DNA from: a virus
IMG/VR virus record: IMGVR_UViG_3300031578_003491
Location: 1 to 40,745 of that record
Length of the DNA: 40,745 nucleotides
Direction: 5' to 3' (one strand)
The notes beneath the pieces were generated by a model. It had not been told where the DNA came from, did no database searches, and saw nothing but the letters and a program-made list of their open reading frames with translations. How positions within the stretch are numbered: the stretch's first letter is position 1; every line of letters begins with the position of its first letter. Shown here one piece after another: positions 7,432 to 15,893 of this stretch. Both the position numbers and the translations under genes were made by a program.

Positions 7432-9798
7432 ATGGAAATAACACTAGGATCGCTATTTGATGGGATAGCTGGGTTTCCACTATCGGCTAGTCATTATGGG
7501 ATAGTAACAAAATGGGCAAGCGAAATAGAGTCATTCCCAATCAAGGTATCGCAGAAACACTTTCCCAACATGAAACACCTTGGCGATGTAACGAAGATCA
7601 ATGGTGCAGAAATTGAACCAGTGGACATTATCAGCTTTGGTAGTCCCTGCTTCCCTGCTGGGACACTGGTAATAACCGAGAAAGGATATATGCCAATTGA
7701 GGAAATCAATGTTGGGGATAGAGTTTTAACCCATACGGGTAAATGGCAAAAAGTTCTTAAGGTTGGCAATAAAATAGCGGACACAATCATACTAAAAGGA
7801 TTTGGTCACTATGGGCTAGAGACTACTACTGAGCATCCATTTTATTCAAGCGAAAAAATACGCAAATGGAGAAATGAACCTAGTCGTGGTTGGGATAGTG
7901 AAATGACTAATCCCAAATGGTCGAAAGCACAGCACATGGAGGGCAAGTTTTGGGCAACTCCAATAATAACCGAAATTATAGAAATACCCGATATCAAAAA
8001 AAGTCTAGGCAAGGGCAAAAGAGCGGAAATTCCAGAAATGAACGAACCTTTCTGGTGGTTTATCGGTAGATGGTTAGGTGATGGCTGGACAAGGGATGCC
8101 AAGCGGCTCAATAGGCCAATGGGATGGGGTCAAGTATTTATTTGCAGCTCACATGATGAAGCAGATGGTGTACAAGAAAAAATAGGCCATTTAGGAATTA
8201 TTTGGGCAAGATTTGAAGAACGAACAGTAACGAAATTTAGAACAACTAATCAAGCATTAACAAAATGGATACTTGATAATTTTGGTCAACATGCAGGTGA
8301 AAAGCGACTACCATCATGGATCCTGAGTTTATCCATAAAATACCGCCAATCCTTGTTAGATGGATATATAAGTGCGGATGGGTTTATTAACCAAGATGGA
8401 GCATATTCCGCAACTACCGTAAGCAAAAAACTGGGTCTAGGAATCAGATTAGTGGCTGAATCATTAGGGTTTGCTTCGGCACTGTATTTCTCTAAAACGA
8501 AACCAAAAACTACTATTGAGGGGAGAGTGGTAAATCAAAGGGATTTCTACACAGTTAGGTATGCCACGATCAAAAAACAAACGAGTAGAACCGAGGCATA
8601 CGGAGTTTCTTGGGGCAAGGTTCGCAAGGTTAGTGAAGGTAGAAAGTCAATTCGAGTTTACAACATTGAGGTAGGGGAAGATAACAGTTATGTAGTTGAA
8701 AACATCATTGTTCACAATTGCCAGGACATGAGTGTAGCTGGGAAGAGAGAAGGGCTAGGGGGGGCAAGGTCGGGTCTATTCATGGAAGCGGTACGAATTA
8801 TTAGAGAAATGAGGGAAGCAACTAATGGAGTTTACCCAAGAGTCGCTATTTGGGAAAACGTCCCAGGAGCATTCTCCAGTAATGGAGGTCAAGATTTTAG
8901 GGCAGTCCTTGAAGAGATCACAGAGACCGAAATTTCAATACCTCCAAGTGGTAGGTGGGCGGAGTCTGGAATGGTTAGAGGGGATGGGCGTTCAGTCGCT
9001 TGGAGAGTCCTTGATGCTCAATACTGGGGTGTCCCCCAGCGTAGAAAGAGAATCTTCCTTGTCGCAGATTTTGGAGGACAACGTGCTGGAGAAATACTTT
9101 TTGAGCGAGAAGGCATGTCTGGGCATTCTGAGGAGAGCGGAAAAGCGTGGGAAGAAGTTGCCGCCGGTGTTGGAGATGGCATTAATACAACAAGCCGGAT
9201 TAACTGCACACCCGATGGCATTGCCGGAACCGTCAGTAGTAAATGGGCAAAAGGGACTGGTGGCCCAGCAGGAGACGAGCACTATAACTTAGTTTGTCAG
9301 GAAGAAATAAAGGTCAACTTCGAACAAACATCTGACCGAATCGCAATAAATCCTAAAACTAGCGTAACTCTCAAGGCTTCAGGAGGAGGAGGAGGAGCAA
9401 AGACCGGACTTTACCTTCTTCCTATTGCATTCAATGGCAGACAGGACCCTATTTCTGGACCGATACCTGGAGCATTGGGAGCTAGTTTACCACAAGCTCA
9501 ATGCGTAGCTACCGGATATACAACCTCGCAGTTTGCGAAGTATGTCGAGGGGGTTGGCACTCTAAGGGCTAGTGGTGGTGATTTGGGTGGTGGCAGTGAA
9601 ACACTCGTTGTAAATTACCGAGTACGCCGACTAACACCAACTGAATGCCTACGACTTCAAGGATTCCCTGACAACTGGCTGGACATCGAAGGAGCAAGCG
9701 ATTCTGGCAAGTACAAAGCGACCGGGAATTCGGTAGCGATCCCTTGTGTAGAGTTCATTTTTAGTCAGATTGTGAAAGTTTTAGAAAGAAAGGACTGA
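7432..9798 (+). CDS. dcm: DNA (cytosine-5) methyltransferase interrupted by an intein
   Basis: ATG at 7432 behind AAGGAGG. Exteins total 431 aa and carry C5-methylase motifs I (GSLFDGIAGFPLSA), IV (PCQDMSVAGKREG), VI (ENVPG), VIII (QRRKRIFLVADF) and the C-terminal motifs (RRLTPTECLRLQGFPDNW, TGNSVAIPC). The intein (residues 73-429) splits the catalytic P-C-Q motif, so the enzyme should be inactive until protein splicing restores it. It methylates C5 of cytosine in phage DNA, likely for restriction evasion. The variable region between VIII and IX has Gly-rich patches (GGGGGAKTG). Confidence 0.93.
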   Translation: MEITLGSLFDGIAGFPLSASHYGIVTKWASEIESFPIKVSQKHFPNMKHLGDVTKINGAEIEPVDIISFGSPCFPAGTLVITEKGYMPIEEINVGDRVLTHTGKWQKVLKVGNKIADTIILKGFGHYGLETTTEHPFYSSEKIRKWRNEPSRGWDSEMTNPKWSKAQHMEGKFWATPIITEIIEIPDIKKSLGKGKRAEIPEMNEPFWWFIGRWLGDGWTRDAKRLNRPMGWGQVFICSSHDEADGVQEKIGHLGIIWARFEERTVTKFRTTNQALTKWILDNFGQHAGEKRLPSWILSLSIKYRQSLLDGYISADGFINQDGAYSATTVSKKLGLGIRLVAESLGFASALYFSKTKPKTTIEGRVVNQRDFYTVRYATIKKQTSRTEAYGVSWGKVRKVSEGRKSIRVYNIEVGEDNSYVVENIIVHNCQDMSVAGKREGLGGARSGLFMEAVRIIREMREATNGVYPRVAIWENVPGAFSSNGGQDFRAVLEEITETEISIPPSGRWAESGMVRGDGRSVAWRVLDAQYWGVPQRRKRIFLVADFGGQRAGEILFEREGMSGHSEESGKAWEEVAAGVGDGINTTSRINCTPDGIAGTVSSKWAKGTGGPAGDEHYNLVCQEEIKVNFEQTSDRIAINPKTSVTLKASGGGGGAKTGLYLLPIAFNGRQDPISGPIPGALGASLPQAQCVATGYTTSQFAKYVEGVGTLRASGGDLGGGSETLVVNYRVRRLTPTECLRLQGFPDNWLDIEGASDSGKYKATGNSVAIPCVEFIFSQIVKVLERKD
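7648..8718 (+). mobile_element. LAGLIDADG intein inside the cytosine methylase
   Basis: 357 aa in frame. Block A begins at Cys1 (CFPAGTLVITEKGYMPIEE), block B has TTTEHPF with the conserved T-x-x-H, and blocks F/G read VYNIEVGEDNSYVV...HN followed by Cys+1. Two dodecapeptide motifs, FIGRWLGDGW (~residues 205-214 of the ORF) and LLDGYISADG (~residues 300-310), indicate a homing endonuclease domain. All splicing residues (Cys1, block B His, terminal His-Asn, Cys+1) are present, so splicing competence is expected. Cys+1 is also the methylase's catalytic Cys. Confidence 0.93.
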
Positions 9799-10142
9799 TT
9801 ACCACGGACAAACACCAACTAGAAGTCTATAACGCCCTGCGACAACTTGAAATACCTGCACATGTCAAGGGCTATGAGTACATCAAAACTGCCATTAAAT
9901 ATCTGCAAGATCATCCTAATTCAATTTTCAAAATGACCAAGGAACTTTATCCGGAAGTTGGAAAGCTGCACAATACCACGGGTACAAGGGTTGATAGGGG
10001 GATTAGGCACGCACTCACATTAGGAACTGTTGATGACTCAAAATGGTATCGCGTGATAGGGAAAATTGGGCCAATGGCTAATGGGGAATTTCTCGCAACG
10101 CTTGGGGAGTCGATAAAGATTAAGTTGGCGGTGGAGGGATGA
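9798..10142 (+). CDS. Spo0A C-terminal-domain-like DNA-binding protein
   Basis: From the first clear ATG (9933) the ORF is 69 aa, but homologous-looking sequence extends upstream to about 9798: EIPAHVKGYEYIKTAIKYL then ELYPEVGKLHNTTGTRVDRG and IRHALTLG. This matches the Spo0A effector domain (IPAHIKGY, LYP..A....TT.SRVERAIRHAI). No ATG/GTG/TTG exists upstream of 9933 in frame; ATT 9798 or CTG 9795, beside the methylase stop, are the only candidates. Known family role: 0A-box binding in sporulation control. Here it would be a receiver-less ~114 aa protein that could bind host sporulation promoters. Confidence 0.72.
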   Translation: MTTDKHQLEVYNALRQLEIPAHVKGYEYIKTAIKYLQDHPNSIFKMTKELYPEVGKLHNTTGTRVDRGIRHALTLGTVDDSKWYRVIGKIGPMANGEFLATLGESIKIKLAVEG

Positions 10143-10492
10143 AGAAAATCTACGTAGCACACCCTTTTGGTGGCAAAAAGTCCAATAAAGAATCCATATC
10201 CCATATCTGTCGGGAGCTAGTCAAATACGGAGTTATGCCAATATCCCCGGTTCATGCCTTTGGTTTTCTGAATGACAATGTTCCAGATGAAAGGCAGAAG
10301 GCTATGGAATATTGCGACGAGTTATTAGAGTCCTGTGATTGTGTTTTCTTCTTTGGCGAATGGGAAAGCTCGGAAGGTTGCTGCAGGGAAATGGATCTTG
10401 CAAAGCAATTGTTTAAGCCGATTTATATCATGGTTGGTTGGATTGACGGAAGGCCCATATTCCGCAAAGCCCCGGCATGGTGGAAGAAATGA
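10139..10492 (+). CDS. DUF4406 / nucleoside 2-deoxyribosyltransferase-like protein
   Basis: ATG at 10139 overlaps the previous stop as ATGA. The start KKIYVAHPFGG, the P-x-x-A-F segment (SPVHAFGF), and WESSEGCCREMDLAKQL with the Gly-Cys-x-x-E region match the small Rossmann-like DUF4406/nucleoside deoxyribosyltransferase superfamily. Such proteins may act on nucleosides or nucleotide-derived ligands; the substrate is unknown. The 117 aa length fits. The next gene's ATG overlaps its stop. Confidence 0.7.
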   Translation: MKKIYVAHPFGGKKSNKESISHICRELVKYGVMPISPVHAFGFLNDNVPDERQKAMEYCDELLESCDCVFFFGEWESSEGCCREMDLAKQLFKPIYIMVGWIDGRPIFRKAPAWWKK

Positions 10493-10674
10493 ACCAAAAC
10501 GTATACGACACACTCACGGAGGCCCGCAAAACCCTATTCGATATGCAGACTTCACACATTGGGGCTGAGTATAAAGCGGAGTTGGATGTTGTGGCTATGG
10601 CGATTGACGATTCGCTTGATGAGTTGGATAGGTTAGCAGCACAAATTAAAAGATTAGAAAGTGGAGGGAAATAA
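10489..10674 (+). CDS. Small helical protein (61 aa)
   Basis: ATG 10489 overlaps the upstream stop (ATGA) behind GGTGGAAGAA; an in-frame ATG at 10477 is less likely. The product is almost wholly helical and acidic (LDEL DRLAAQ IKRLE near the end), with likely dimerising coiled coil. No family assigned. It directly precedes the recombination ATPase. Confidence 0.6.
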   Translation: MNQNVYDTLTEARKTLFDMQTSHIGAEYKAELDVVAMAIDDSLDELDRLAAQIKRLESGGK

Positions 10675-10675
10675 T

Positions 10676-12373
10676 ATGAAAATCAAAAGGCTTGAAATTA
10701 ATAACTACCTTGGAATATCAGAATTTGCTATGGATTTTGGCAAGGTGAATCTTATATCTGGCCATATTGGGGCCGGTAAGTCAACCATTGTAGAGACTCT
10801 CGATAAGGCCTTTACCAACAAGTCGCGCCGAACTGAAGTTATTAGGCATGGAGAGAATGAGGCTAGGATTTATGTCCAGACGGATGATGAGCTGGAGATT
10901 GAGCGCAAAATCAGAACTGACAAAGCGGATTACCTCAGAGTTCGCAAGCAAGGACAAAGCGTTCCATCTACTCAAACTTTCCTGAACAAGTTCATTAGTG
11001 GCGAGATATTCAGACCATTAGAGTTTGTGAATAAATCGGCTACTGAACAAGCTAAGATTATTCTCAACATGCTTGAAATTCCATGGACAACAAATGATAT
11101 TCAAACATGGTTTGGCGAGCTTCCAGGGGTCAATTATGAGGCTCATATCCTGCAAGTATTAAAGCAGATCGAAACACTTTATTATACGCAACGTGAAGCG
11201 ATTAACCGGGAAGTAAAGGTACTGGAAGCTCAAGTAACAGGGATTAAGAACGAGTTACCGCCGAATTATGATGGTGAAAAGTGGAGAAGTGAGAAGATTT
11301 CGGAGTATTACGGAAAGGTAGCCGCTGCCGAGGAATCTAATCGCAAGTTAGTAGCTGCCCAAAATGCAGTACAGGGATTGCAGGACCGGATTGATGCTAT
11401 TAATGCAAATTCCGAACTGGACAAGCAGACCAAAAAGAATGGGTATGATCAGAAGCGTTCTGAGGGCAGGGAGTTTATTCAGTTTATTAATCAGAAGATT
11501 GAGAAAATGCAAACCGTTATTGATGGTATGGAGCACAGACTTGAATCAAGTAGGAGGGATACAGACAAGGAGCTGGCACTCGATATTGAAAAAGCAAGAA
11601 ATGGATATCGACAAAAACTTCAAGAGCTTAAAGATCAGCACGAGGAAGAACTCGCTACCCTTAATCACGTTTCCGAAACTGCTAAAGAATCTGCTAAAAG
11701 GAATCTAGCCGAAGAAAAAACTAAGGCTACAGAAGAAATTGCAAAATGCAAAAATTCTCAAACCGCCAAAGAGCAGGAACTATTGAACATTGATTCACTC
11801 GAAGAACAATCTCTGTTGTCCATTGATGAAAAAGCAGTTGAGCAGATCAAAACTCTTAATGCCGAAGTTGGAAATGCCCAGAAAGTCTTAGATGTTACCA
11901 AGGAAATAGATACCTTGCCATTAACTGCCATAGCCGAAAAAGTAGCTCACATGCAATCCTTTCTCCGTGAATTTGACCACATGGACGACATGATTAAAAC
12001 AAAAATTGCACCTCGCCAAGAGCTTGCCCAAACTTTAACAGCTCGAATTGATACAGCTCGAACAATGCCTATGGAATTACTCAAAGTTGCAGCGGTTCCA
12101 ATTCCTGAAATCGCGGTGGATGGCGACGGAAAGATTCGCATAGGTGGAACGTTGTTGGATGGGCTTTCTGAGGGTGAGCAGTTGAACTTAGCTCTTAGGG
12201 TAGCAAAGGCACAGGCTGGGGAACTGGGGTTAATCTGTATTGATGGTATCGACAAAATTAATCCTTCAGATCGTAAATGGTTGGAAGAAGAAATGCTTAC
12301 AGATAAGTTTCAGTATTACATTTTATCAACCACAGAAGGTGATCTAAATGTAAAAATTGAGGGGGAGATTTAA
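10676..12373 (+). CDS. SbcC/RecF-like AAA ATPase (565 aa)
   Basis: ATG 10676 with GGAGGG upstream; an in-frame earlier start at 10661 is not needed. Walker A GHIGAGKST is at residues 29-37, and the distal part has LGLICIDGIDKI (Walker B-like) and LSEGEQLNLALRVA (signature/ABC-like). A long central coiled coil (~residues 180-450) separates the two halves, as in SMC/Rad50/RecN ATPases. Found in many phages immediately before recT and an exonuclease, so a role in DNA end processing or recombination is inferred. No partner SbcD-like nuclease is visible. Confidence 0.85.
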   Translation: MKIKRLEINNYLGISEFAMDFGKVNLISGHIGAGKSTIVETLDKAFTNKSRRTEVIRHGENEARIYVQTDDELEIERKIRTDKADYLRVRKQGQSVPSTQTFLNKFISGEIFRPLEFVNKSATEQAKIILNMLEIPWTTNDIQTWFGELPGVNYEAHILQVLKQIETLYYTQREAINREVKVLEAQVTGIKNELPPNYDGEKWRSEKISEYYGKVAAAEESNRKLVAAQNAVQGLQDRIDAINANSELDKQTKKNGYDQKRSEGREFIQFINQKIEKMQTVIDGMEHRLESSRRDTDKELALDIEKARNGYRQKLQELKDQHEEELATLNHVSETAKESAKRNLAEEKTKATEEIAKCKNSQTAKEQELLNIDSLEEQSLLSIDEKAVEQIKTLNAEVGNAQKVLDVTKEIDTLPLTAIAEKVAHMQSFLREFDHMDDMIKTKIAPRQELAQTLTARIDTARTMPMELLKVAAVPIPEIAVDGDGKIRIGGTLLDGLSEGEQLNLALRVAKAQAGELGLICIDGIDKINPSDRKWLEEEMLTDKFQYYILSTTEGDLNVKIEGEI

Positions 12374-13261
12374 TTGAGTAACGAGCTTCAAACACAAGGC
12401 ATAAAAACAGTAGCGCAGTTTCTGAGTGAGGTTAACACGCAAAGGTATTTGGAGGGGATGCTTAAAGAGCGCACAAGTCAATTTGTGACATCTCTTGTAT
12501 CTTTGGCTAATACTGCAAAGGGATTTGCTGGTGCAAATGTTGAGCCAAAAAGTTTACTCTTTTGCGGGTTAATGGCTGCAGGTATGAACCTACCTCTAAA
12601 TCCTAATCTCGGATTTGCGTGGGCCATCCCCTACAAAAATAATAAGGTGTCTCCCGTGGTCACAGAGGCACAATTTCAAATTGGAGCAAAAGGATTAATT
12701 CAATTAGCTCAAAGAACAGGATTATACAAAAGCCTTAATGCAATCGCAATCCACGAAGGCGAACTTAAAAAGTGGGACCCATTCACTGAGGAATTAGTTC
12801 TCGAATTGGTTGAAGACCTGGAAAAGCGCGAAAAACTTCCAATTATCGGGCATGCAGCTTATTTTGAACTTCTCAATGGATTCAAAAAGACTATTTACTG
12901 GCCAAGACAAAAAACCGAACGACACGGCAGGAAGTATTCAAAGGCCTACAACTATTTATGGTCGTCTGACTTTGACTCAATGGCACTAAAAACTGTTATT
13001 AAGAATTTGCTTAGTAAGTGGGGACCACTTTCTATTGAAATGCAAGATGCAATCCGCTTTGATCAATCGGTAATTCGCGGGGAATTGGGAGGAAGTCAGG
13101 AACCAGAGTATATTGACGGTTCAACTATTCTTCCGGAGATTCCAGAGGATACATTAGCTGATGAGTTTGCAAGGAATAAAGCCACTAGCCTTGCGCTAGA
13201 TGCCGAAATCGTTGAGGGAGAATTAGTTAAGGAGGGCAAAAATGCTAAAGCTAAATCATAA
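12374..13261 (+). CDS. recT: RecT single-strand annealing protein
   Basis: TTG 12374 starts right after the ATPase stop with GGGGGAG upstream. The RecT core is recognisable: LLFCGLMAAGMNLPLNPNLG, YKNNKVSPVVTEAQFQIGAK and GLIQLAQRTGLYKSLNA, and the SDFDSMALKTVIKNLLSKWG segment. It anneals complementary single strands and pairs with the exonuclease encoded next (20-nt overlap). C-terminal ~60 residues are acidic and probably recruit partners such as SSB. 295 aa is typical. Confidence 0.95.
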   Translation: MSNELQTQGIKTVAQFLSEVNTQRYLEGMLKERTSQFVTSLVSLANTAKGFAGANVEPKSLLFCGLMAAGMNLPLNPNLGFAWAIPYKNNKVSPVVTEAQFQIGAKGLIQLAQRTGLYKSLNAIAIHEGELKKWDPFTEELVLELVEDLEKREKLPIIGHAAYFELLNGFKKTIYWPRQKTERHGRKYSKAYNYLWSSDFDSMALKTVIKNLLSKWGPLSIEMQDAIRFDQSVIRGELGGSQEPEYIDGSTILPEIPEDTLADEFARNKATSLALDAEIVEGELVKEGKNAKAKS

Positions 13262-14051
13262 GAACTATCATTCCCTTGAAGCGTCCAGGGACTATATGAG
13301 TCGTGGTCAATACCTTGATTTCCTGAAATGCGAGGCGGCAGCGGTTGCCGTCCTCCGAGGGGAATGGGTAGAGGATGTATCGGACGCTTTATTAGTCGGG
13401 CAATACGTTCACACGTTCAACGATGGGACAAGGGGAGAATTTATCTCCGAACATCCCGAAATGTTCAAAAAAGATGGAAGCCTGAAAGCAACATTCATTA
13501 TTGCTGACAAAATGATTGAAACCCTCAAAAATGATGAATTCGCTATGTACGTCCTAGAGGGCCAGAAAGAAGTAATTTTCACGGCTGAAATGTTCGGATG
13601 CTGGTGGAAAGTAATGATTGACTCCTATAACCCCAAGAAGAGGCGTTCTGTGGATCTCAAGACCACTCGAAGCATCACAGATAAGGTGTGGAGTGATGAA
13701 GATCATGCGAAGGTTAGTTTTATTGAGAAGTATGAATATTTGATACAAGCTACTTTGTACTCTGAAATCGAACGCCTTGCAACCGGCAGACCTCCTGGTG
13801 ATTGGTTCGACTTTTATATTGTGGCTGTGAGCAAACAGGATGTTCCTGATAAGGAAGTAATTAGCTTGGTTGACCCCGAACGCTATGCCATTGAATTAAT
13901 TAACATTCAAAACAATATGAAGCGAATTCTTAGTTTAAAAACTGGCAAGGTTGAACCGGAACATTGTGGCCATTGCGATTATTGCCGAAGTGTAAAAAAA
14001 CTTAATGGGGCTATTTTTTACAAAGAACTCTGCCCTGAATTCTACGCTTAA
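13242..14051 (+). CDS. PD-(D/E)XK phage exonuclease (RecE/RecB-like)
   Basis: ATG 13242 lies inside the recT 3' end, preceded by AAGGAGGG. Motifs: GQYVHTF (G-x-x-x-H helix), D in KVMIDSYNP, the DLKTT core (D-x-K) and QATLYS. The C-terminal CGHCDYC with an upstream Cys may form an iron-sulfur or zinc site as in AddB/Cas4-type nucleases. It should resect double-stranded ends to give 3' tails for RecT. 269 aa matches the DUF3799-type phage nuclease family. Confidence 0.9.
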   Translation: MLKLNHKNYHSLEASRDYMSRGQYLDFLKCEAAAVAVLRGEWVEDVSDALLVGQYVHTFNDGTRGEFISEHPEMFKKDGSLKATFIIADKMIETLKNDEFAMYVLEGQKEVIFTAEMFGCWWKVMIDSYNPKKRRSVDLKTTRSITDKVWSDEDHAKVSFIEKYEYLIQATLYSEIERLATGRPPGDWFDFYIVAVSKQDVPDKEVISLVDPERYAIELINIQNNMKRILSLKTGKVEPEHCGHCDYCRSVKKLNGAIFYKELCPEFYA

Positions 14052-14080
14052 TCAATATCCATTTTAAAGGAGGAAAACCC

Positions 14081-14476
14081 ATGAATAAATGGACAGGAAT
14101 AGGCCGATTAGTACGCGATCCAGAATTGAGATATAGCCCTTCCGGTGTGGCAGTAACCACATTCACCATAGCGGTTGACCGTAGATTCAAAAACGCTCAG
14201 GGCGAGAAAGAAACGGATTTTATCCAGATTAAGACTTTCAAGCAACTTGCCGAGTTATGCGCGAATCACTTATCAAAAGGTAAACTAGCCGGAGTCAGTG
14301 GAGCTTTACAAATTAGTTCGTACAACGATAAGGAAGGGAACAAGAAATATTCCACTGACATCTTGGCTGATGAAGTACAGTTCTTGAGTCCAAGGGAAGA
14401 GAACGCAGCGCATCCTCCCGTATCGAATCAAAGCCGTGAAGTCAACCTCGATGATGACTCCGATATCCCATTTTAG
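14081..14476 (+). CDS. ssb: Single-stranded DNA-binding protein
   Basis: ATG at 14081 with AAAGGAGG. OB-fold sequence is standard: IGRLVRDPELRYSPSGVAV, TFTIAVDRRFKN, TDFIQIKTFKQLAELCANHL. The C-terminus ends DDDSDIPF, the acidic tip that binds recombination and replication enzymes. 131 aa. It completes the ATPase-RecT-nuclease-SSB set and should coat ssDNA in phage replication. Confidence 0.97.
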   Translation: MNKWTGIGRLVRDPELRYSPSGVAVTTFTIAVDRRFKNAQGEKETDFIQIKTFKQLAELCANHLSKGKLAGVSGALQISSYNDKEGNKKYSTDILADEVQFLSPREENAAHPPVSNQSREVNLDDDSDIPF

Positions 14477-14503
14477 ACAATATTCGACAATAATTAATTA
14501 ATC

Positions 14504-14559
14504 TTGGGCAGAACTCCTCTCAGTTCGGATGCATACGGACACATACTCATTCTGCCCAA
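14504..14559 (+). promoter_or_regulatory. Inverted repeat between ssb and next gene
   Basis: TTGGGCAGAA (14504-14513) and TTCTGCCCAA (14550-14559) form a perfect 10-bp stem around a 36-nt loop. There is no T-run, so it is not a plain terminator; the next ribosome site (AAAGGAGA) follows 11 nt later. It may be an mRNA control or stabilising element, or an operator. Function unknown. Confidence 0.5.
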
Positions 14560-14581
14560 TCAAATAAAAGGAGATTATTGC

Positions 14582-14917
14582 ATGGCAACATTCTTAAAAT
14601 CTGTAAACATAAAAAATACACGCAAAATACGAAGATGTTTCGCATGTGGGGAAATAATCAACAAGGGAAATCCTGCCGTTGAATGGGTATCCGTGGACGG
14701 AGGAACAATCTGTAGCATATACCTCCATCCTAAGTGCTGGAGCGTAACGGAAGATTACTGCTTTAGCTGTAAGGATTGTGACGATGGCGATGGATTCTAC
14801 GAAAGATATCTCTATGAGTCAATGAATGAAGGTTCGGAATGTGAAGGCGTAAAAGTCTGGTTGGAACTAAATCAGGGGCAGTCAAAAGCTGCCCCAATAA
14901 AGAAGAGGATGTGCTGA
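14582..14917 (+). CDS. Cys-rich zinc protein (111 aa)
   Basis: ATG 14582 follows AAAAGGAGATT; the longer reading to 14504 runs through the inverted repeat and is rejected. Cys pairs RCFACGEI, HPKCWS and CFSCKDC suggest one or two zinc sites of LIM/ribbon type, followed by an acidic segment (DDGDGF). A charged C-terminal tail ends KKRMC. Unknown function; probably protein or nucleic-acid binding. Confidence 0.75.
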   Translation: MATFLKSVNIKNTRKIRRCFACGEIINKGNPAVEWVSVDGGTICSIYLHPKCWSVTEDYCFSCKDCDDGDGFYERYLYESMNEGSECEGVKVWLELNQGQSKAAPIKKRMC

Positions 14918-14920
14918 AAA

Positions 14921-15214
14921 ATGAACCCAAAAGATTGCAATGCTAAAGCGGCCAAACCGCAATCAGTCCTGGAAGACGTAATTGAGTCGCTGAAATCCGA
15001 AGTCCTCGCAGTAAACAGATTAGCGGATAGAATTTTCGATATGTTGCGAGATCCTTCGCCAGCTTGTGAAAATGGATGCGCAAAGAGTTCACCTAATACG
15101 GTTGCGGATTCATTGAGAGATATTCGCACTATTACCGAGGGGACCAAGGAGCAACTTGAGGGTATTGCAAGAATCCTAGAAGAACAACTAGGGTGCTTGA
15201 AGTTGGAGCATTAG
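14921..15214 (+). CDS. Helical hypothetical protein (97 aa)
   Basis: ATG 14921 just after the previous stop, with gaagaggatgtg upstream as a modest ribosome site. Sequence is mostly helical, with heptad-like spacing (VLEDVIESLKSEVLAVNRL and LEGIARILEEQLGCL) typical of a small coiled-coil. Contains four Cys without a clear zinc pattern. No family recognised. Confidence 0.65.
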   Translation: MNPKDCNAKAAKPQSVLEDVIESLKSEVLAVNRLADRIFDMLRDPSPACENGCAKSSPNTVADSLRDIRTITEGTKEQLEGIARILEEQLGCLKLEH

Positions 15215-15282
15215 GGTTAACGACATCATGAGGGCCAACTACATAATTCAGGGCCCCATTAAATTTAAGGAGTTGAGGATAA

Positions 15283-15669
15283 ATGAAAACATGGGAAATG
15301 ATTAAGGAATTAACCAAAGACACAAAACTTATTTTTACAAGAAAAATGAGCGATTCTGGATGTAATCCTCAATATGTAGGCATGGAGGTCGGGTGCTTAT
15401 ATTGGCTAGATACTAAAACCTTAAAACCCCTAAAAGAGCAAAAATTCCATATTACAAGTTGGGGACTTGGTGATAATTGGGAATTAATTCCCCAAGAAGT
15501 AACTTGGCAAGAAGCTATTCAGGCATGGATTGAAGGCAAAGGAATACAGGTTAAGATTAATGATTGGGTTAGGGAGCAACCTTCATCTTATAAATTCGGT
15601 TGCCCTCCAGGCCTTGTGCTTGGATTTGATCGTGATGAATTTAAAAAAGGCAAATGGTACATTCGATGA
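15283..15669 (+). CDS. Phage early protein with WQEAI motif (128 aa)
   Basis: ATG 15283 behind AAGGAG. The segment VTWQEAIQAWIEGKGIQV resembles the W/x-E-A-I-x-A-x-x-x-G-K helical signature seen in many small phage proteins of unknown function, and is distantly like the end of the broken gene at 545-900. The N-terminus (KTWEMIKELTKDTKLIFTR) and strand-rich middle suggest a compact alpha/beta domain. Function unknown. Confidence 0.7.
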   Translation: MKTWEMIKELTKDTKLIFTRKMSDSGCNPQYVGMEVGCLYWLDTKTLKPLKEQKFHITSWGLGDNWELIPQEVTWQEAIQAWIEGKGIQVKINDWVREQPSSYKFGCPPGLVLGFDRDEFKKGKWYIR

Positions 15670-15692
15670 TCTGAGATTGGAGGGGAAGAACC

Positions 15693-15893
15693 ATGGCCAA
15701 ACCAGAAACAAACGCAATCAAGCTAGAAAATGGAAACTATGGCTGTCCCCAATGCAAGGGTGAACAATTCAAACTTGTAACCCATTTGGACGGCAAGAAT
15801 TTCTTTAAGAATATTTATAATTGCTGCGGTTGCGGTTTCCCGATTTCTTTTACTCATCAGCGAAGTAAGGAAGATCGGGCGTATTGGGAATAA
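15693..15893 (+). CDS. Zinc-ribbon protein (66 aa)
   Basis: ATG 15693 with GGAGGGGAAG upstream. Two Cys knuckles, C-P-Q-C and C-C-G-C-G (residues 18-21 and 43-47), make a clear zinc ribbon. C-terminus is charged. Unknown function; located just before the replication initiation genes. Confidence 0.75.
   Translation: MAKPETNAIKLENGNYGCPQCKGEQFKLVTHLDGKNFFKNIYNCCGCGFPISFTHQRSKEDRAYWE

Noticed and set aside
8825-9292. 155-aa ORF inside the cytosine methylase
   Set aside because: Shadow of the conserved methylase motifs (ENVPG, QRRKR) in another frame.
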